Shown: in pieces, positions 53,146 to 62,900 of the stretch
How positions within the stretch are numbered: the stretch's first letter is position 1
Layout: the number at the start of each line of letters is the position of its first letter
Assembly: GCF_026626635.1 (NCBI RefSeq)
Contig: NZ_JAPNKA010000001.1
Span: forward strand, 4,030,001-4,094,000
Origin: Archangium lansingense
GTDB taxonomy: Bacteria; Myxococcota; Myxococcia; Myxococcales; Myxococcaceae
Direction: 5' to 3'
Length of the DNA: 64,000 bases
Program-made: the position numbers and the translations under genes
Notes under the pieces: model-generated
What the model was told of the DNA's origin: nothing
What the model saw: the letters and a program-made list of their open reading frames with translations, nothing else
Databases searched by the model: none

Positions 53146-53450
53146 AGGGCCACACGCCGGGAGCATGCGTCGCCTCATTATTCGCCTGGCTGGCTCTCAG
53201 GTCGCTGCTCCCCTTGTTGTCTGGCGCCCGAGCAACCTTTCATCCGAAATGTGCTCACATGGCTCCAGGCGAGGTCGGTGTGCGGGGGTGCAAGTAACCC
53301 GCTCGCCTGGTTCATTTTCGTCGAGAGGGGCCCGTGTGATGCTTGGTGCCGCATGTATAAGGGTTCAAGGAAGGCTCCTCGGATAGGTACCGACAGTGTT
53401 GGTCTCGCGGCCGCGTAGCCCCTGTGCGCCCATATGAGGTGGAGATCGCA
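53146..53450. other. Intergenic region before chemosensory operon B
   Basis: 305 bp with no convincing gene. It is more AT-rich near 53180-53360 than its neighbours; TATAAG at 53352-53357 could be a -10 element for the MCP operon, but no good -35 lies 16-18 bp upstream. No hairpin or repeat stands out. Confidence 0.4.
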
Positions 53451-55166
53451 GTGAATTGGTTTCGAAACTTGAAGGTCGTCACAAAGCTCACGCTTGGATT
53501 CGGGCTTCTCACAGTGCTTGCCGTGGTCGTCGGTGTGCAGGGCCTGCATGGCATGGCGCAGACGGATGAGCGCCTCAAGCAGATACACGAGCACCACGCG
53601 CTTGGCCTCGTGAAGCTGCTCGAGTCGGATGTGCACATGCTCCACATGTCCCGCACCCTTCGCAACGTGGTGCTGGACGTGGGCACGGAGCGGCTCGCGA
53701 GTCGGACTCAGGAGCTCGAGACGAGCCGGGAGCAGTTCGAGAAGGCGTTCGCGGCATACCGGCAGACGCTCTCCAGCTCGGACTCGGTCGAGCAGCTCAA
53801 GGCCGCGGAGGTGGAGCAGCTCATGAGCCAACTCCGGAACGAGCAACAGGAGGTCCTGCAGCTCTCGGTGAGCGGGCGCCTGCCGGGGCTGGTCGCGACG
53901 AGCAAGGATCTCAACGTCGACGCGGGCGTGATGGATGTCCGGGCAATCGAGAACCAGATCGAGGCGATCATCAAGGAGCTCGAGGCACACACGTTCGAGG
54001 CGATGGAGCGGTTCTCGGAGCAGTCGACTGTGGCGTATGAGGGGGTCAGGCGGTTCGTCTTGGGCTTCATCCTCGCCTCCGTCGCCATCGCCTTCGTGAT
54101 TGGACTGCTCACGACCGTGGTGATTGCGGAGCAGCTCGGCGGGGAGCCAGGCTACGCGGCGGAGATGGTGCAAAGGGTGGCTGAGGGAGACCTCACCGTG
54201 AACGTGGAGACGAAGGGGAACGACAAAACGAGCCTGCTCTTCGCCCTGAAGGAGATGGTGAGGCAGCTCTCCCAAATGATGACGGAAGTCCGCATGGGCG
54301 CCGTCACGCTCAGTGCGGCCTCCGTGCAGGTGTCCGCGTCCTCGCAGAGCCTCTCTCAGGGCACCGGTGAGCAGGCCAGCAGTGTGGAGGAGACCACTTC
54401 CGGCCTGGAGCAGATGACGGCCACCATTACCCAGAATCGGGACCACAGCCGGCAGATGGCGCAGATGGCCGTGAAGGGCGCCAAAGACGCCGAGGAGAGT
54501 GGCCGGGCGGTGAAGGAGACGGTGGAGGCGATGACCTCCATTGCGGAGAAGGTCTCCATCATCGAGGAGATTGCCTACCAGACGAACCTGCTGGCGCTCA
54601 ATGCGGCGATTGAAGCGGCCAGGGCGGGGGAGCACGGCAAGGGCTTTGCGGTGGTGGCCACCGAGGTGCGCAAGTTGGCGGAGAGAAGTCGGACGGCGGC
54701 AAAAGAGATCTCCGGGCTGGCGACGAACAGTGTCAAGGTGGCCATGCGCTCGGGGCAGTTGCTGGTGGAGCTGGTACCTGCCATCCGCAAGACAGCGGAC
54801 CTGGTGCAAGAGGTAGTGGCTGTCTCCACCGAGCAGGCCGACGGGGTGGTTCAGATGAACAAGGCCATGATGCACGTGGACCAGGTGACGCAGCGTAATG
54901 CCTCGTCCGCCGAGGAGCTGGCCACCACCGCCGAGGAGCTCTCCGCCCAAGCGGAGGCGCTCACCCAGCTCGTGTCCTACTTCCGCGTGGAGGGCGGCTA
55001 CGAGCGCGGCGCTCGCATGCAGCCCCGTCCTGGAGCGGGGGGCGCCCCCCGGAGGCCGGCTCCGTCCACGGCGCACGCGCTCCAGGCCGCGGCGGCGGAG
55101 AGCACGGTCCTGTCCACTGTTGATGCGTTGCGGCCCAAGGTCGATCCGCCCGCGCCTCGCGGGTAA
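53451..55166 (+). CDS. Methyl-accepting chemotaxis protein (4HB-type sensor, HAMP)
   Basis: 571 aa from a GTG with GGAG 6 bp upstream. TM1 lies at about 11-32 and TM2 at about 200-222; between them is a helical sensor of the four-helix-bundle type (4HB_MCP). A HAMP domain (VQRVAEGDLTVNVETKG) precedes the signalling coil, and the tip is canonical (EIAYQTNLLALNAAIEAARA, GKGFAVVATEVRKLAER). The tail after the coil is Pro/Ala-rich and has no CheR-binding pentapeptide. First gene of a four-gene operon with cheY, a GAF protein and cheA. Confidence 0.92.
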   Translation: MNWFRNLKVVTKLTLGFGLLTVLAVVVGVQGLHGMAQTDERLKQIHEHHALGLVKLLESDVHMLHMSRTLRNVVLDVGTERLASRTQELETSREQFEKAFAAYRQTLSSSDSVEQLKAAEVEQLMSQLRNEQQEVLQLSVSGRLPGLVATSKDLNVDAGVMDVRAIENQIEAIIKELEAHTFEAMERFSEQSTVAYEGVRRFVLGFILASVAIAFVIGLLTTVVIAEQLGGEPGYAAEMVQRVAEGDLTVNVETKGNDKTSLLFALKEMVRQLSQMMTEVRMGAVTLSAASVQVSASSQSLSQGTGEQASSVEETTSGLEQMTATITQNRDHSRQMAQMAVKGAKDAEESGRAVKETVEAMTSIAEKVSIIEEIAYQTNLLALNAAIEAARAGEHGKGFAVVATEVRKLAERSRTAAKEISGLATNSVKVAMRSGQLLVELVPAIRKTADLVQEVVAVSTEQADGVVQMNKAMMHVDQVTQRNASSAEELATTAEELSAQAEALTQLVSYFRVEGGYERGARMQPRPGAGGAPRRPAPSTAHALQAAAAESTVLSTVDALRPKVDPPAPRG

Positions 55167-55180
55167 CTGTCGGAGTACTC

Positions 55181-55555
55181 ATGTCTCACAAGAAGAAGAT
55201 TCTCCTCGTCGACGATTCTCAGACAGTCCTGCTGATGCACCAGCTGCTGCTGGCGGACCGTGGCTACGAGTTGATCACCGCGCGAGACGGACAGGCTGCC
55301 GTGGATACCGCCCTGGCCGAGCACCCGGACATCATCTTCATGGATGTCCTCATGCCGCGCGTGGATGGCTTCTCCGCCTGCCAGACGCTGCGCGAGCACG
55401 AGAGTACGCGCCACATCCCCATCATCATGGTCACCACCCGCGGCGAGCCCCACAACGTGCAGCGGGGCTTCGAGAGTGGCTGCACCGACTACATCACCAA
55501 ACCGTTCAACAGCAATGATCTGCTGGACAAGCTCGAGCGGTTTCTCGGCGAGTAG
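55181..55555 (+). CDS. Single-domain CheY-like response regulator
   Basis: 124 aa, a receiver domain only. Acidic pair DD at 11-12, phospho-acceptor Asp55 in IIFMDVLMP, Thr in MVTTRGEP and Lys in DYITKPFNS. CGGAG lies 5 bp before the ATG. It follows the MCP gene after 14 bp and precedes the GAF gene after 17 bp. It is presumably phosphorylated by the CheA at the end of this operon; with no output domain, its effect must be through protein contact. Confidence 0.92.
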   Translation: MSHKKKILLVDDSQTVLLMHQLLLADRGYELITARDGQAAVDTALAEHPDIIFMDVLMPRVDGFSACQTLREHESTRHIPIIMVTTRGEPHNVQRGFESGCTDYITKPFNSNDLLDKLERFLGE

Positions 55556-55572
55556 AGTGAAGGAGAGCGCGG

Positions 55573-56205
55573 ATGCAACGAGACGAGCAGAAAGGCGCTT
55601 CCGTCAAGCCCGAGCACCCGGAGCACCTCACCCGACGCGTGCAGGAGCTGCAGCAGGAGAACGAGGTGCTGCACACGCGGGTGCGCCACCTGAGCACCGA
55701 GCGACAACGGCTGGAAATGCAGATGTCCGACCTTGCTCGGCTGTACACCGCCAGCATCCGCCTGCGTGAGCCGGGGACGGACTCGGAGCTGATGGCCACC
55801 TTCCAGGAGATCATCAAGGATCTCCTCGGCTCGGAAGCGTTCGCTGTCTTCGAGCTCGAGCCGGATGCGTCGGCGTTGTCATGGCTCGGGGGCATGGGCG
55901 TGGACTCCGAGCCCCTGCGGCGCATCCCCCTCGAGGAAGGTCCTCTGTCATTCGTGGTCCAGCAGGGGCGGAGCTGGGTGTCCGAGGCTTCGCCAGCCGA
56001 TGCTCTGGCACTGAGCGCCTGCATCCCCTTGAGACTGGGCAGCCGGGTGCTCGGGGTCATTGCCATCTTCCAGCTATTGCCGCACAAGCCGTCCTTCGAG
56101 GCGACGGACCATGTCCTCTTCGAGCTGCTGGAGACGCAAGGGGGCATGGCCCTTCACTGCGCCCGTTGCCGGACCGTCGGGTTGCCGCTGACGAGGAGCT
56201 CCTGA
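55573..56205 (+). CDS. GAF-domain protein with N-terminal coiled coil
   Basis: 210 aa. A coiled coil (about 18-60, RVQELQQENEVLHTRVRHL) is followed by a GAF domain (about 65-195; the strand SEAFAVFELEPDASALSWL, then LSACIPLRLGSRVLGVIAIF). GAF domains bind small ligands or mediate protein contacts. AAGGAG precedes the ATG. It takes the position between the response regulator and CheA where a CheW gene would be expected, but there is no resemblance to CheW. It may be an input or adaptor for the kinase. Confidence 0.85.
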   Translation: MQRDEQKGASVKPEHPEHLTRRVQELQQENEVLHTRVRHLSTERQRLEMQMSDLARLYTASIRLREPGTDSELMATFQEIIKDLLGSEAFAVFELEPDASALSWLGGMGVDSEPLRRIPLEEGPLSFVVQQGRSWVSEASPADALALSACIPLRLGSRVLGVIAIFQLLPHKPSFEATDHVLFELLETQGGMALHCARCRTVGLPLTRSS

Positions 56206-56212
56206 GGGCCAG

Positions 56213-57814
56213 ATGAAGATCGATCGAGAACTCATCATCGAATCCTTCAGGACCGAGACCGAGGAGCTGCTCGCCGAGATGGAGGCGGGGCTGATGGCCT
56301 TCGAGGCCCACCCGCGGGAAGAGGTGCTGCAGACCGTCTTCCGCGGGGCGCACACGGTGAAGGGAATGGCGATGTCGCTGGGGTTCCCGGCCCTCACCGA
56401 CTTCGTTCATTGCGTGGAGGACGTGCTGGAGTCGCTGCTGGAGCGGCGGAGGCTGGCGACCGGGGAGCTGGTGACGCTGCTGTTGTGCGCGGTGGACCAC
56501 TTGCGCGGACTGGCGGTGGCCGCGGTCTCCGGAGAGGAGGGGATGCCGCCTGGCGCCCAGCGGTTGCTGGAGCAGTTGAGATCGCCCGGACTGATGGGGC
56601 CGGTGTCGGTGGGAGCCGGAGGCGCGCCGGAGGAAGTCCGGCGTGTGCGCACGCTCCGGGTGGACGTGGAGAAGCTGGACCGCATTGCCAACCTCACCGG
56701 CGAGCTGACCACGGCCCGAGGGCGGCTGACGCAGGTGCTGGCGAAGGGCTCGGCAGGAGAAGCGCTGGCGGTACACCTCGAGGCGGAGCGGCTGCACCTG
56801 GAGCTGCAGGAGGAGGTGCGGCGGGTGCGGATGGTGCCGGTGGGTCCCCTCTTCCGGCAGAACCTGCGTGCGGTGCGGGAGCTGACAGAAGCCCAGCACA
56901 AGCGGGCGCGGCTGGTGTTGGAGGGAGAGGACGTGGAGGTGGACACCTCGCTGGTGGAGGGGTTGCGCGAGCCGCTGCTGCACCTGGTGCGCAACGCGGT
57001 GGACCACGGGCTGGAGACGCCAGAGGCGCGGCGCGAGGCGGGCAAGGAGTCATCCGGGACGCTGGTGCTGCGTGCCTTTCACGAGCCGGGGATGCTGGTG
57101 GTGCAGCTCTCCGACGACGGCCGGGGCCTGCGGTACGAGCGGCTGCGGGAGAAGGCTCGAGCGCTGGGGCGGGATGCCGAGCGGATGACGGCGGAGGAGC
57201 TGGCGGAGCTCGTCTTCCTGCCGGGGCTCTCCACCGCGGAGACGGTGACAGAGGTCTCCGGACGCGGAATGGGCATGGACGTGGTGCATCGCTGTTTGGG
57301 GGCGCTGCGGGGCAAGGTGACGCTGCGGAGTGAGGAAGGGCGAGGCACCACGGTGACGCTGCGGGTCCCGCTGACGCTGGCCAGCATCCAGGGCTTCACG
57401 GTGGGGGTGGGCGAGGAGATCTACGTGTTGCCGTTGGAGGCGGTGCAGGAGTGCCTGGAGCTGCCGGCGGAGCGGCGCGGGCAGCCCGGCGGCGGTGTGC
57501 TGAATCTGCGTGGCGAGCCGCTGCCCTACTTGCGGCTGAGCGAGGTGCTGGGGGTGCAGGGCCCTCGCCCGGAGCGCGAGAGTGTGGTCGTGCTGGGCCA
57601 CGGCGGAGGCCTCGCCGGACTGGTGGTGGACGAGCTGTATGGCGAGGGCGAGCGCGTCCTCAAACCTCTGGACCGCATCTTCGGCCACCTGCCGGGCGTT
57701 TCTGGCTCCACCCTCCTCGACGACGGGCGCGTGGGGCTCGTCCTGGATGTGCCCTCTCTCTTGAAGAATGCCTTGCAGCGGACGGCGCTTGGGCAGGTGG
57801 CTCCGTCATATTGA
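56213..57814 (+). CDS. cheA: CheA-type histidine kinase without receiver or P2 domain
   Basis: 533 aa. HPt with His47 in RGAHTVKGMA; dimerisation helices at about 146-260 (TLRVDVEKLDRIANLTGEL); HATPase (VRNAVDHGLETPEARR, DDGRGL, GRGMGMDVVHRCL); CheW-like regulatory domain at about 395-525. The usual P2 (CheY-binding) domain between HPt and dimerisation helices is missing, so phosphate transfer relies on direct contact of HPt with the response regulator. GAGGG is 4 bp before the ATG. It ends the four-gene operon. No CheW, CheR or CheB gene is close by. Confidence 0.92.
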   Translation: MKIDRELIIESFRTETEELLAEMEAGLMAFEAHPREEVLQTVFRGAHTVKGMAMSLGFPALTDFVHCVEDVLESLLERRRLATGELVTLLLCAVDHLRGLAVAAVSGEEGMPPGAQRLLEQLRSPGLMGPVSVGAGGAPEEVRRVRTLRVDVEKLDRIANLTGELTTARGRLTQVLAKGSAGEALAVHLEAERLHLELQEEVRRVRMVPVGPLFRQNLRAVRELTEAQHKRARLVLEGEDVEVDTSLVEGLREPLLHLVRNAVDHGLETPEARREAGKESSGTLVLRAFHEPGMLVVQLSDDGRGLRYERLREKARALGRDAERMTAEELAELVFLPGLSTAETVTEVSGRGMGMDVVHRCLGALRGKVTLRSEEGRGTTVTLRVPLTLASIQGFTVGVGEEIYVLPLEAVQECLELPAERRGQPGGGVLNLRGEPLPYLRLSEVLGVQGPRPERESVVVLGHGGGLAGLVVDELYGEGERVLKPLDRIFGHLPGVSGSTLLDDGRVGLVLDVPSLLKNALQRTALGQVAPSY

Positions 57815-57963
57815 GCCCCTGTCGAGCAAGAGGACAGGAAGGCTTGTTCGGACGCCCGAGGCGCGCATGGGGCAGAATGCCAGGAGGCGCCGAGTGTCAG
57901 GCTCCAGTGTGCCTCATCCGCCGGGCCGCACCCCGGCTGGCTTGAAACGAGAGGATAAGGAAG

Positions 57964-58845
57964 ATGGTCCCTAGCAAGTCTGTGAAGATCGCGGTGGTGG
58001 GTTGTGGCCTCATGGGAAGTGCCCTGGCGCGAGCCTTCTCGGCGGCGGGTCACGACGTCGCGGTCTGGAACAGGACTCCAGACAAGGCAAAGGCCGTGGG
58101 TGGTGGCACGGTCGCGATGGAGAACCTGGTCGAAGCCGTGTCGGGGCGAGAGCTGGTCGTTGTCTCCCTGTCCAACTACGCCACCTCCTTCGAGGTGTTC
58201 TCCGCGAAGGGCGTCGCCCAGGCTCTGGCCGGAACGACGCTCGTGCAACTCACCAGCGGCTCACCCGCGGACGCACGCTCGGGACTGGAGTGGGCGAGGG
58301 CATACGGCGTGGACTACCTGGACGCCGCCATCCTCGCCTACCCGGGTTTCGTCGCCACCGATTACGCGACGGTCTTCTACGCCGGGTCGCGTTCGGTCTT
58401 CGACCGGCACCTCGAAACCCTCCAGGCCATTGCCAGGAATTCCGTCTACGTCGACGAGAAGATCGGCTCCGCCGCGACGCTCGACTGCGCGATTCTCGAG
58501 GCCTACTACGGAAGCTCCCTGGCCTTCCTCCACGCCGCGGCCATGTGCAAGGCGGAAGGCCTGGACCCGAAGACCTTCTTCTCCCAGAAGAACTCGTTCC
58601 TCGGGTTGATCTCCGTCACCGCCGACGCCGCGCAGGGCATGGTTGAAAACAACGACTTCTCTGGCAACCAGTGCAGTCTCAATACCCATGTCGCGGCAAT
58701 CGAGCACATCGTGCGGTTGAGCAAGGACGCCCGTATCAGCGCGCGCTTCCCGAAGGAGTTGCTCGACAACTACAAGCGAGCGCTCGACGCGGGCCTGGGT
58801 GACAAGGAGCTGCCGGCGGTGTTCCAGACCCTGACGAAGGAGTAG
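57964..58845 (+). CDS. NAD(P)-dependent dehydrogenase of the 6-phosphogluconate/imine-reductase type
   Basis: 293 aa. The Rossmann motif is VVGCGLMGSALARAF, and the Arg in VWNRTPDK suggests NADPH. The next conserved block LVQLTSGSPADARSG matches the substrate-binding Ser/Gly loop of beta-hydroxyacid dehydrogenases, and the C-terminal helical half (TLDCAILEAYYGSSLAFLHA) resembles imine reductases. In that group the active-site Lys of 3-hydroxyisobutyrate dehydrogenases is replaced, as seems to be so here. Substrate unknown. GAGG is 9 bp before the ATG. Confidence 0.85.
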   Translation: MVPSKSVKIAVVGCGLMGSALARAFSAAGHDVAVWNRTPDKAKAVGGGTVAMENLVEAVSGRELVVVSLSNYATSFEVFSAKGVAQALAGTTLVQLTSGSPADARSGLEWARAYGVDYLDAAILAYPGFVATDYATVFYAGSRSVFDRHLETLQAIARNSVYVDEKIGSAATLDCAILEAYYGSSLAFLHAAAMCKAEGLDPKTFFSQKNSFLGLISVTADAAQGMVENNDFSGNQCSLNTHVAAIEHIVRLSKDARISARFPKELLDNYKRALDAGLGDKELPAVFQTLTKE

Positions 58846-58917
58846 TGGCCCTGCGGGTGGCCCGCCAGCTCCGCACGCAGCATGGGGGGCGGAGCCACGG
58901 AGAACCGGGCGCGATGC

Positions 58918-59409
58918 TCAGAAGAAGTCGTCGAGCCACCACACGACCACGCCCATGAACAGGGCCAGGCCCACGACGAGTCCCGTCGACGAGAGGAACG
59001 AAAGACTCTGAGCGCGCGCGAGACCGAGGCCGATCAGGGTGCCGAGGAAGGCGCCCTTTCCGAAACGGATCTTCGCATCCAGGCGGTACAACCAGAAGCC
59101 GCCCTTGTCCGGGGACTCGAGGGGTTCGCTCGCGAGCGAGGCGGAGTCCAGCGGTGCGAGCTTGCGCTCCTGACGGGTCCGATTGAGGTGGTGGAGCGCG
59201 CGCTGAAAGGCGGCATCCGCATCGCGTGCGCGGGAGCTGGCATCGGCCAGAGCGGTCTCCACCCGCATGCGCTCCTGCTTCTCTTGTGAGGAGAGCTGCT
59301 CCAACCGGGTGACCTCTGCACGGTTGCGGGCCAGCTCTTCCTTCACGTCGCGCAGTTCCGTCTGGAGCCGCTCCAGGGTGTTTCGCAGCTCTCTGTCCTC
59401 GGTGGCCAT
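58918..59409 (-). CDS. Coiled-coil protein with C-terminal membrane helices
   Basis: 163 aa from the ATG at 59409. The first 85 residues form a charged coiled coil (ELRNTLERLQTELRDVKEEL) and two hydrophobic helices lie at about 115-160, with a WWLDDFF end. It could tether a complex to the membrane. I do not recognise a family; the start is chosen because the coiled-coil heptads begin there, and no good ribosome site is present. Confidence 0.6.
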   Translation of the reverse strand: MATEDRELRNTLERLQTELRDVKEELARNRAEVTRLEQLSSQEKQERMRVETALADASSRARDADAAFQRALHHLNRTRQERKLAPLDSASLASEPLESPDKGGFWLYRLDAKIRFGKGAFLGTLIGLGLARAQSLSFLSSTGLVVGLALFMGVVVWWLDDFF

Positions 59410-59589
59410 GAGGAGTAGGTTATCCCAACCCTTCAGGCAGGAGTTCCTGACGCTTTGGCGAGGACGGTGGCGCGATACCGGTGTTCGGGTCAGCGCCCCC
59501 CTGCAGGGCCCTGGCGTCCGCTCCTTCTTCGCTTCCACCTTCGCTGCTGCCTCAGCGCGTGGCTGACTTCACCCTGGGGGAGTTCGCCT

Positions 59590-59948
59590 CCTATCGTGGG
59601 GGTGGGCACCGCGCAGCACGACGATAAGGACATCCTGCTCGTGCGCATCGGTCCGACGGGCCTCGTCGATAACACCTTCGGTGGAGATGGAGTCGTATCG
59701 AGGGACCTGGGCACGAACGAGGAGGGCATGGGCCTCGCCATCCAGGCCGATGGGAAATTGGCGGTGACGTCGTGCACGTGTCGGAGAGCGGCGTCACCCT
59801 CCGCACGCACCGCACCGACCTGCCGGGTGAGGAGAAGCCAGGCGTCGCCCTGCTCGATGCCGAGGGCTTTCTCCGGGTGGCCGGTGTGCGCACCACGTCC
59901 GAGCAGCCCGTGGAGGCTCCCTTCGTGACGCGCTTCTGGCCCTACTGA
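59590..59948 (+). pseudogene. Decayed delta-60-repeat gene
   Basis: From about 59590 one frame reads as a delta-60 (beta-propeller-like) repeat: DILLVRIGPTGLVDNTFGG, then GLAIQADGKLAV. At about 59765 this meaning ends and a second frame takes over: HVSESGVTLRTHRTDLPG to PFVTRFWPY, with the stop at 59946-59948. The frames differ by one or two bases and lack an intact start, so a frameshift or deletion has joined the middle and end of a longer gene. Most of the 5' part is gone. Confidence 0.6.
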
Positions 59949-59981
59949 GCTCACCGCCCTGGCCGAGCTGATGGAGCAGCG

Positions 59982-62900
59982 TCAGTCGAGCAGCTGCATG
60001 AGGTCGGCCCGGGTGATGGCAGCGGCCCCGGAGGCGCCACCGAGCGCGGACTCGAAGAGCGCGCGCTTCTTCTCCTGCAGGGTGAGGATCTTCTCCTCCA
60101 CCGTGCCCTGAGACACCAGCCGGTACACCATGACCGGCCGCTGCTGGCCGATGCGGTGCGCGCGGTCGGCGGCCTGGGCCTCCACGGAGGGGTTCCACCA
60201 GGGGTCCACGAGGAAGACGTGGTCCGCCGCCGTGAGGTTGAGCCCCGTGGCGCCCGCCTTGAGTGAAATCAACATCACGGGCGGGCCCTTCGGGTCCTGG
60301 AAGGACTCGGCCACGGCGCCGCGGTTGGACGTGCTGCCGTCCAGCCGGATGAAGCCGATGCCCGCCTCGCGCAGCTCCGGCTCGATGAGATCCAACATGG
60401 ACGTCCACTGAGAGAAGACGAGCGCCTTGTGCCCGTCCTCCGCCGCGGTGCCGAGCGCCTCGAGCAGCGCCTGCACCTTGGAGGAGGTCTTCGCCTGCTG
60501 TCCCGGTACGAGCGCGGGGTGGCACGCCGCCTGACGCAGCCGCAGCAGGGCCTCCAGCGCCTTGAGCACGCTGCCGCCCTCCTCGAGCTGAGACACCACT
60601 TCCTCGCGCGTGGCGGCGTATACCGCGTCGTAGACGGCGCGCTCGCGCTCGTTGAGGGTGACGTGCCGCACGGACTCGGTGCGCGGCGGGAGCTCGGGCG
60701 CCACGTCCCGCTTGAGCCTGCGCAGCACGAAGGGGCGGATGCGCGCGCGCAGCAGCTCGGCCGCTCCCTTCTGGTTGTCCGACACGGGCCGGGCCCACCG
60801 CTCCTCGAACTCCTTGCGTCCGCCGAGCAGCCCCCGGTTGGTGAAGTGCATCAGGCTCCAGAGCTCCTCGAGCCGGTTCTCGATGGGGGTGCCACTCAGG
60901 GCCACTCGGAAGGAGGCCTGCAGCCCGTACGCCGCGCGCGCCACCTGGCTGTCCGGGTTCTTGATGGCCTGGGCCTCGTCCAGCACCACCGTGTCCCACG
61001 TCCTGGCCCCGAGCACCTCGGCGTCCAGGCGCATCAGCGCGTAGGTGGTGAGGGTCACGTCGGCCGTCTCGTCCAGGGTGCGGCCGGGGCCGTGGTAGAC
61101 GGAGACCTTCAGCGAGGGACGGAAGCGCTTCACCTCCGCCTCCCAGTTGGGGAGCACACTCGTGGGGGCCACCACCAGCGTCCCCGGGCCCAGCGTGCAG
61201 ATGGTCTGCAGCGTCTTGCCCAGGCCCATGTCGTCCGCGAGTACGCCTCCGAGGCCCGCCTGCCGCAGGAAGGTGAGCCAGCTGATTCCCTGGAGCTGGT
61301 AGGGGCGTGGCGTCGCGGTGAGGTCCTTCGGAAGCCGTGCGTCCGGCAGCTTCTCGAAGCCCTGCACCAGGGGCGCCAGCCGCTCGAGCCCAGGCGGGGA
61401 AGGGTGCTCCAGTGCGTCGCACAGTCCGGTGAGCTGCGGGAGCGCGTGGTTGGCGAGCCGCCCGTCCTTCCCGCGCGCGGCCAGCAGGTCCGCCACGCGC
61501 TGCCCGTGCGTCTTCAGCCACGCAGTGGGCAGAGGCGCCCACCCGCCGCCCTCCAGCGGCACCAGTCCCAGTCCTTCCTCCCACGCGCGCATCACCGCGG
61601 CCGCGTCCACCGAGCGCGTCGCGCCCGGTCCCTCCCCCTCCACCTGGAAGTCGAGCGAGAAGTCCACCCTCGGCACGCCGTCCGGAGTGGCGCCTGCTTC
61701 CACCGAGAGGGTGGGGCGCAGCTGCACGTTGGGGCTCACCACGCGCGCCGCGTCCCCGGTGAGGCCGCCGCGCCAGCGCCGCAGCTTGTCGGCGAGCTGC
61801 ACCGCATCCTTGCCCTGCACCGTCACGCGCCGGCCGGGCACCATGTTCAGCTCGTCGCGGAGCTGGTGGATGAGCTTCTGCTCGGCGGCCTCGTCTCGCA
61901 CGGGCACCGCGCCTTGCAGGTACACCATCTTCCCGTTGTCGATGCGCACCGAGGGCGGCGAGCCATACACCAGCGTGGGCAGCACCGAGAGGCCGGAGTC
62001 CAACTGGTTGAGATCCAGGGAGATGCGCGGCTGGAGCGTGCGGTCGATGCGCGGCAGCCGCTGGCTCTTCACGTCCACCGGCATGCGCCGCGCGAAGTCC
62101 GGCAGCACCTTCCCGGTGAGGTCTCCCATCTGCTCGGGCGAGAAGGTGCGCTCCTGCGGCAGGTTCTGCAGCCACGCGCCGGTGAGGGACTGCTCGCCGA
62201 GCCGGCAGAGCATGCCTCCACACACTGCCACCCCGGGGCTCACCACTTCATTGATGCGTGGATCCTTCTCCACCTTGAGCACCGTCTGCTCGCCGCGGTC
62301 CTCCACGGTGACGCGTGGGAAGAGGGGCTCGCTCGAGACGGACACCAGCGCGCCGTCGAAGATGACGGTGCGCGCGGGCTCCAGCACCTTCAGGAGCGCG
62401 TCGAGCCGCTCGGGTGGAAGGGCTCCTCGCGTGGGCTTCTGCAGCAGCTTGTCCGCGAGCCGGTCGCACGGCTCCACCTGGATGCGAGCCGCCTCCACGG
62501 GGTTCGTCAGCACCGAGGCCAGGCTGCGCGCCAGCAGCCGCGCGGTGTTGTCCGGGCGCACCAGCAGGCGTTCGAGCTGCAGCCCTCCGTCCACGCGCTT
62601 GAAGCGGTACACCATGCGCTCCGGCTTCGGCGCAGCACCCGGGCGCGGGCCGGCTTGAGGCGTGGGAGCCTGGGCGGGAGCGGGCCGGGCCAGCGTGGGC
62701 TGCACGGGTGCGCGCGGGGCAGGTGCGCGCGGGGCGGGTGCTCGCTGGGTCGAGGCGCGCTGGGTCACCGCCTGGTGGAGGATGAGGGCCGCCGCGACCA
62801 CGTGCTCGCAGGGGTCCACCCGGCCGCGGCAGTCGCACTCCCAGATGGCCTCATCCGGGTAGAGCACGGTGGTCAGGGGGGCAGGCCGGCCGGTGGCTCG

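Noticed and set aside
53178..55076. Minus-strand frame of 632 codons opposite the MCP
   Set aside because: Typical antisense shadow of an alanine- and glutamate-rich coiled coil (His/Leu-rich), no motif and no ribosome site.
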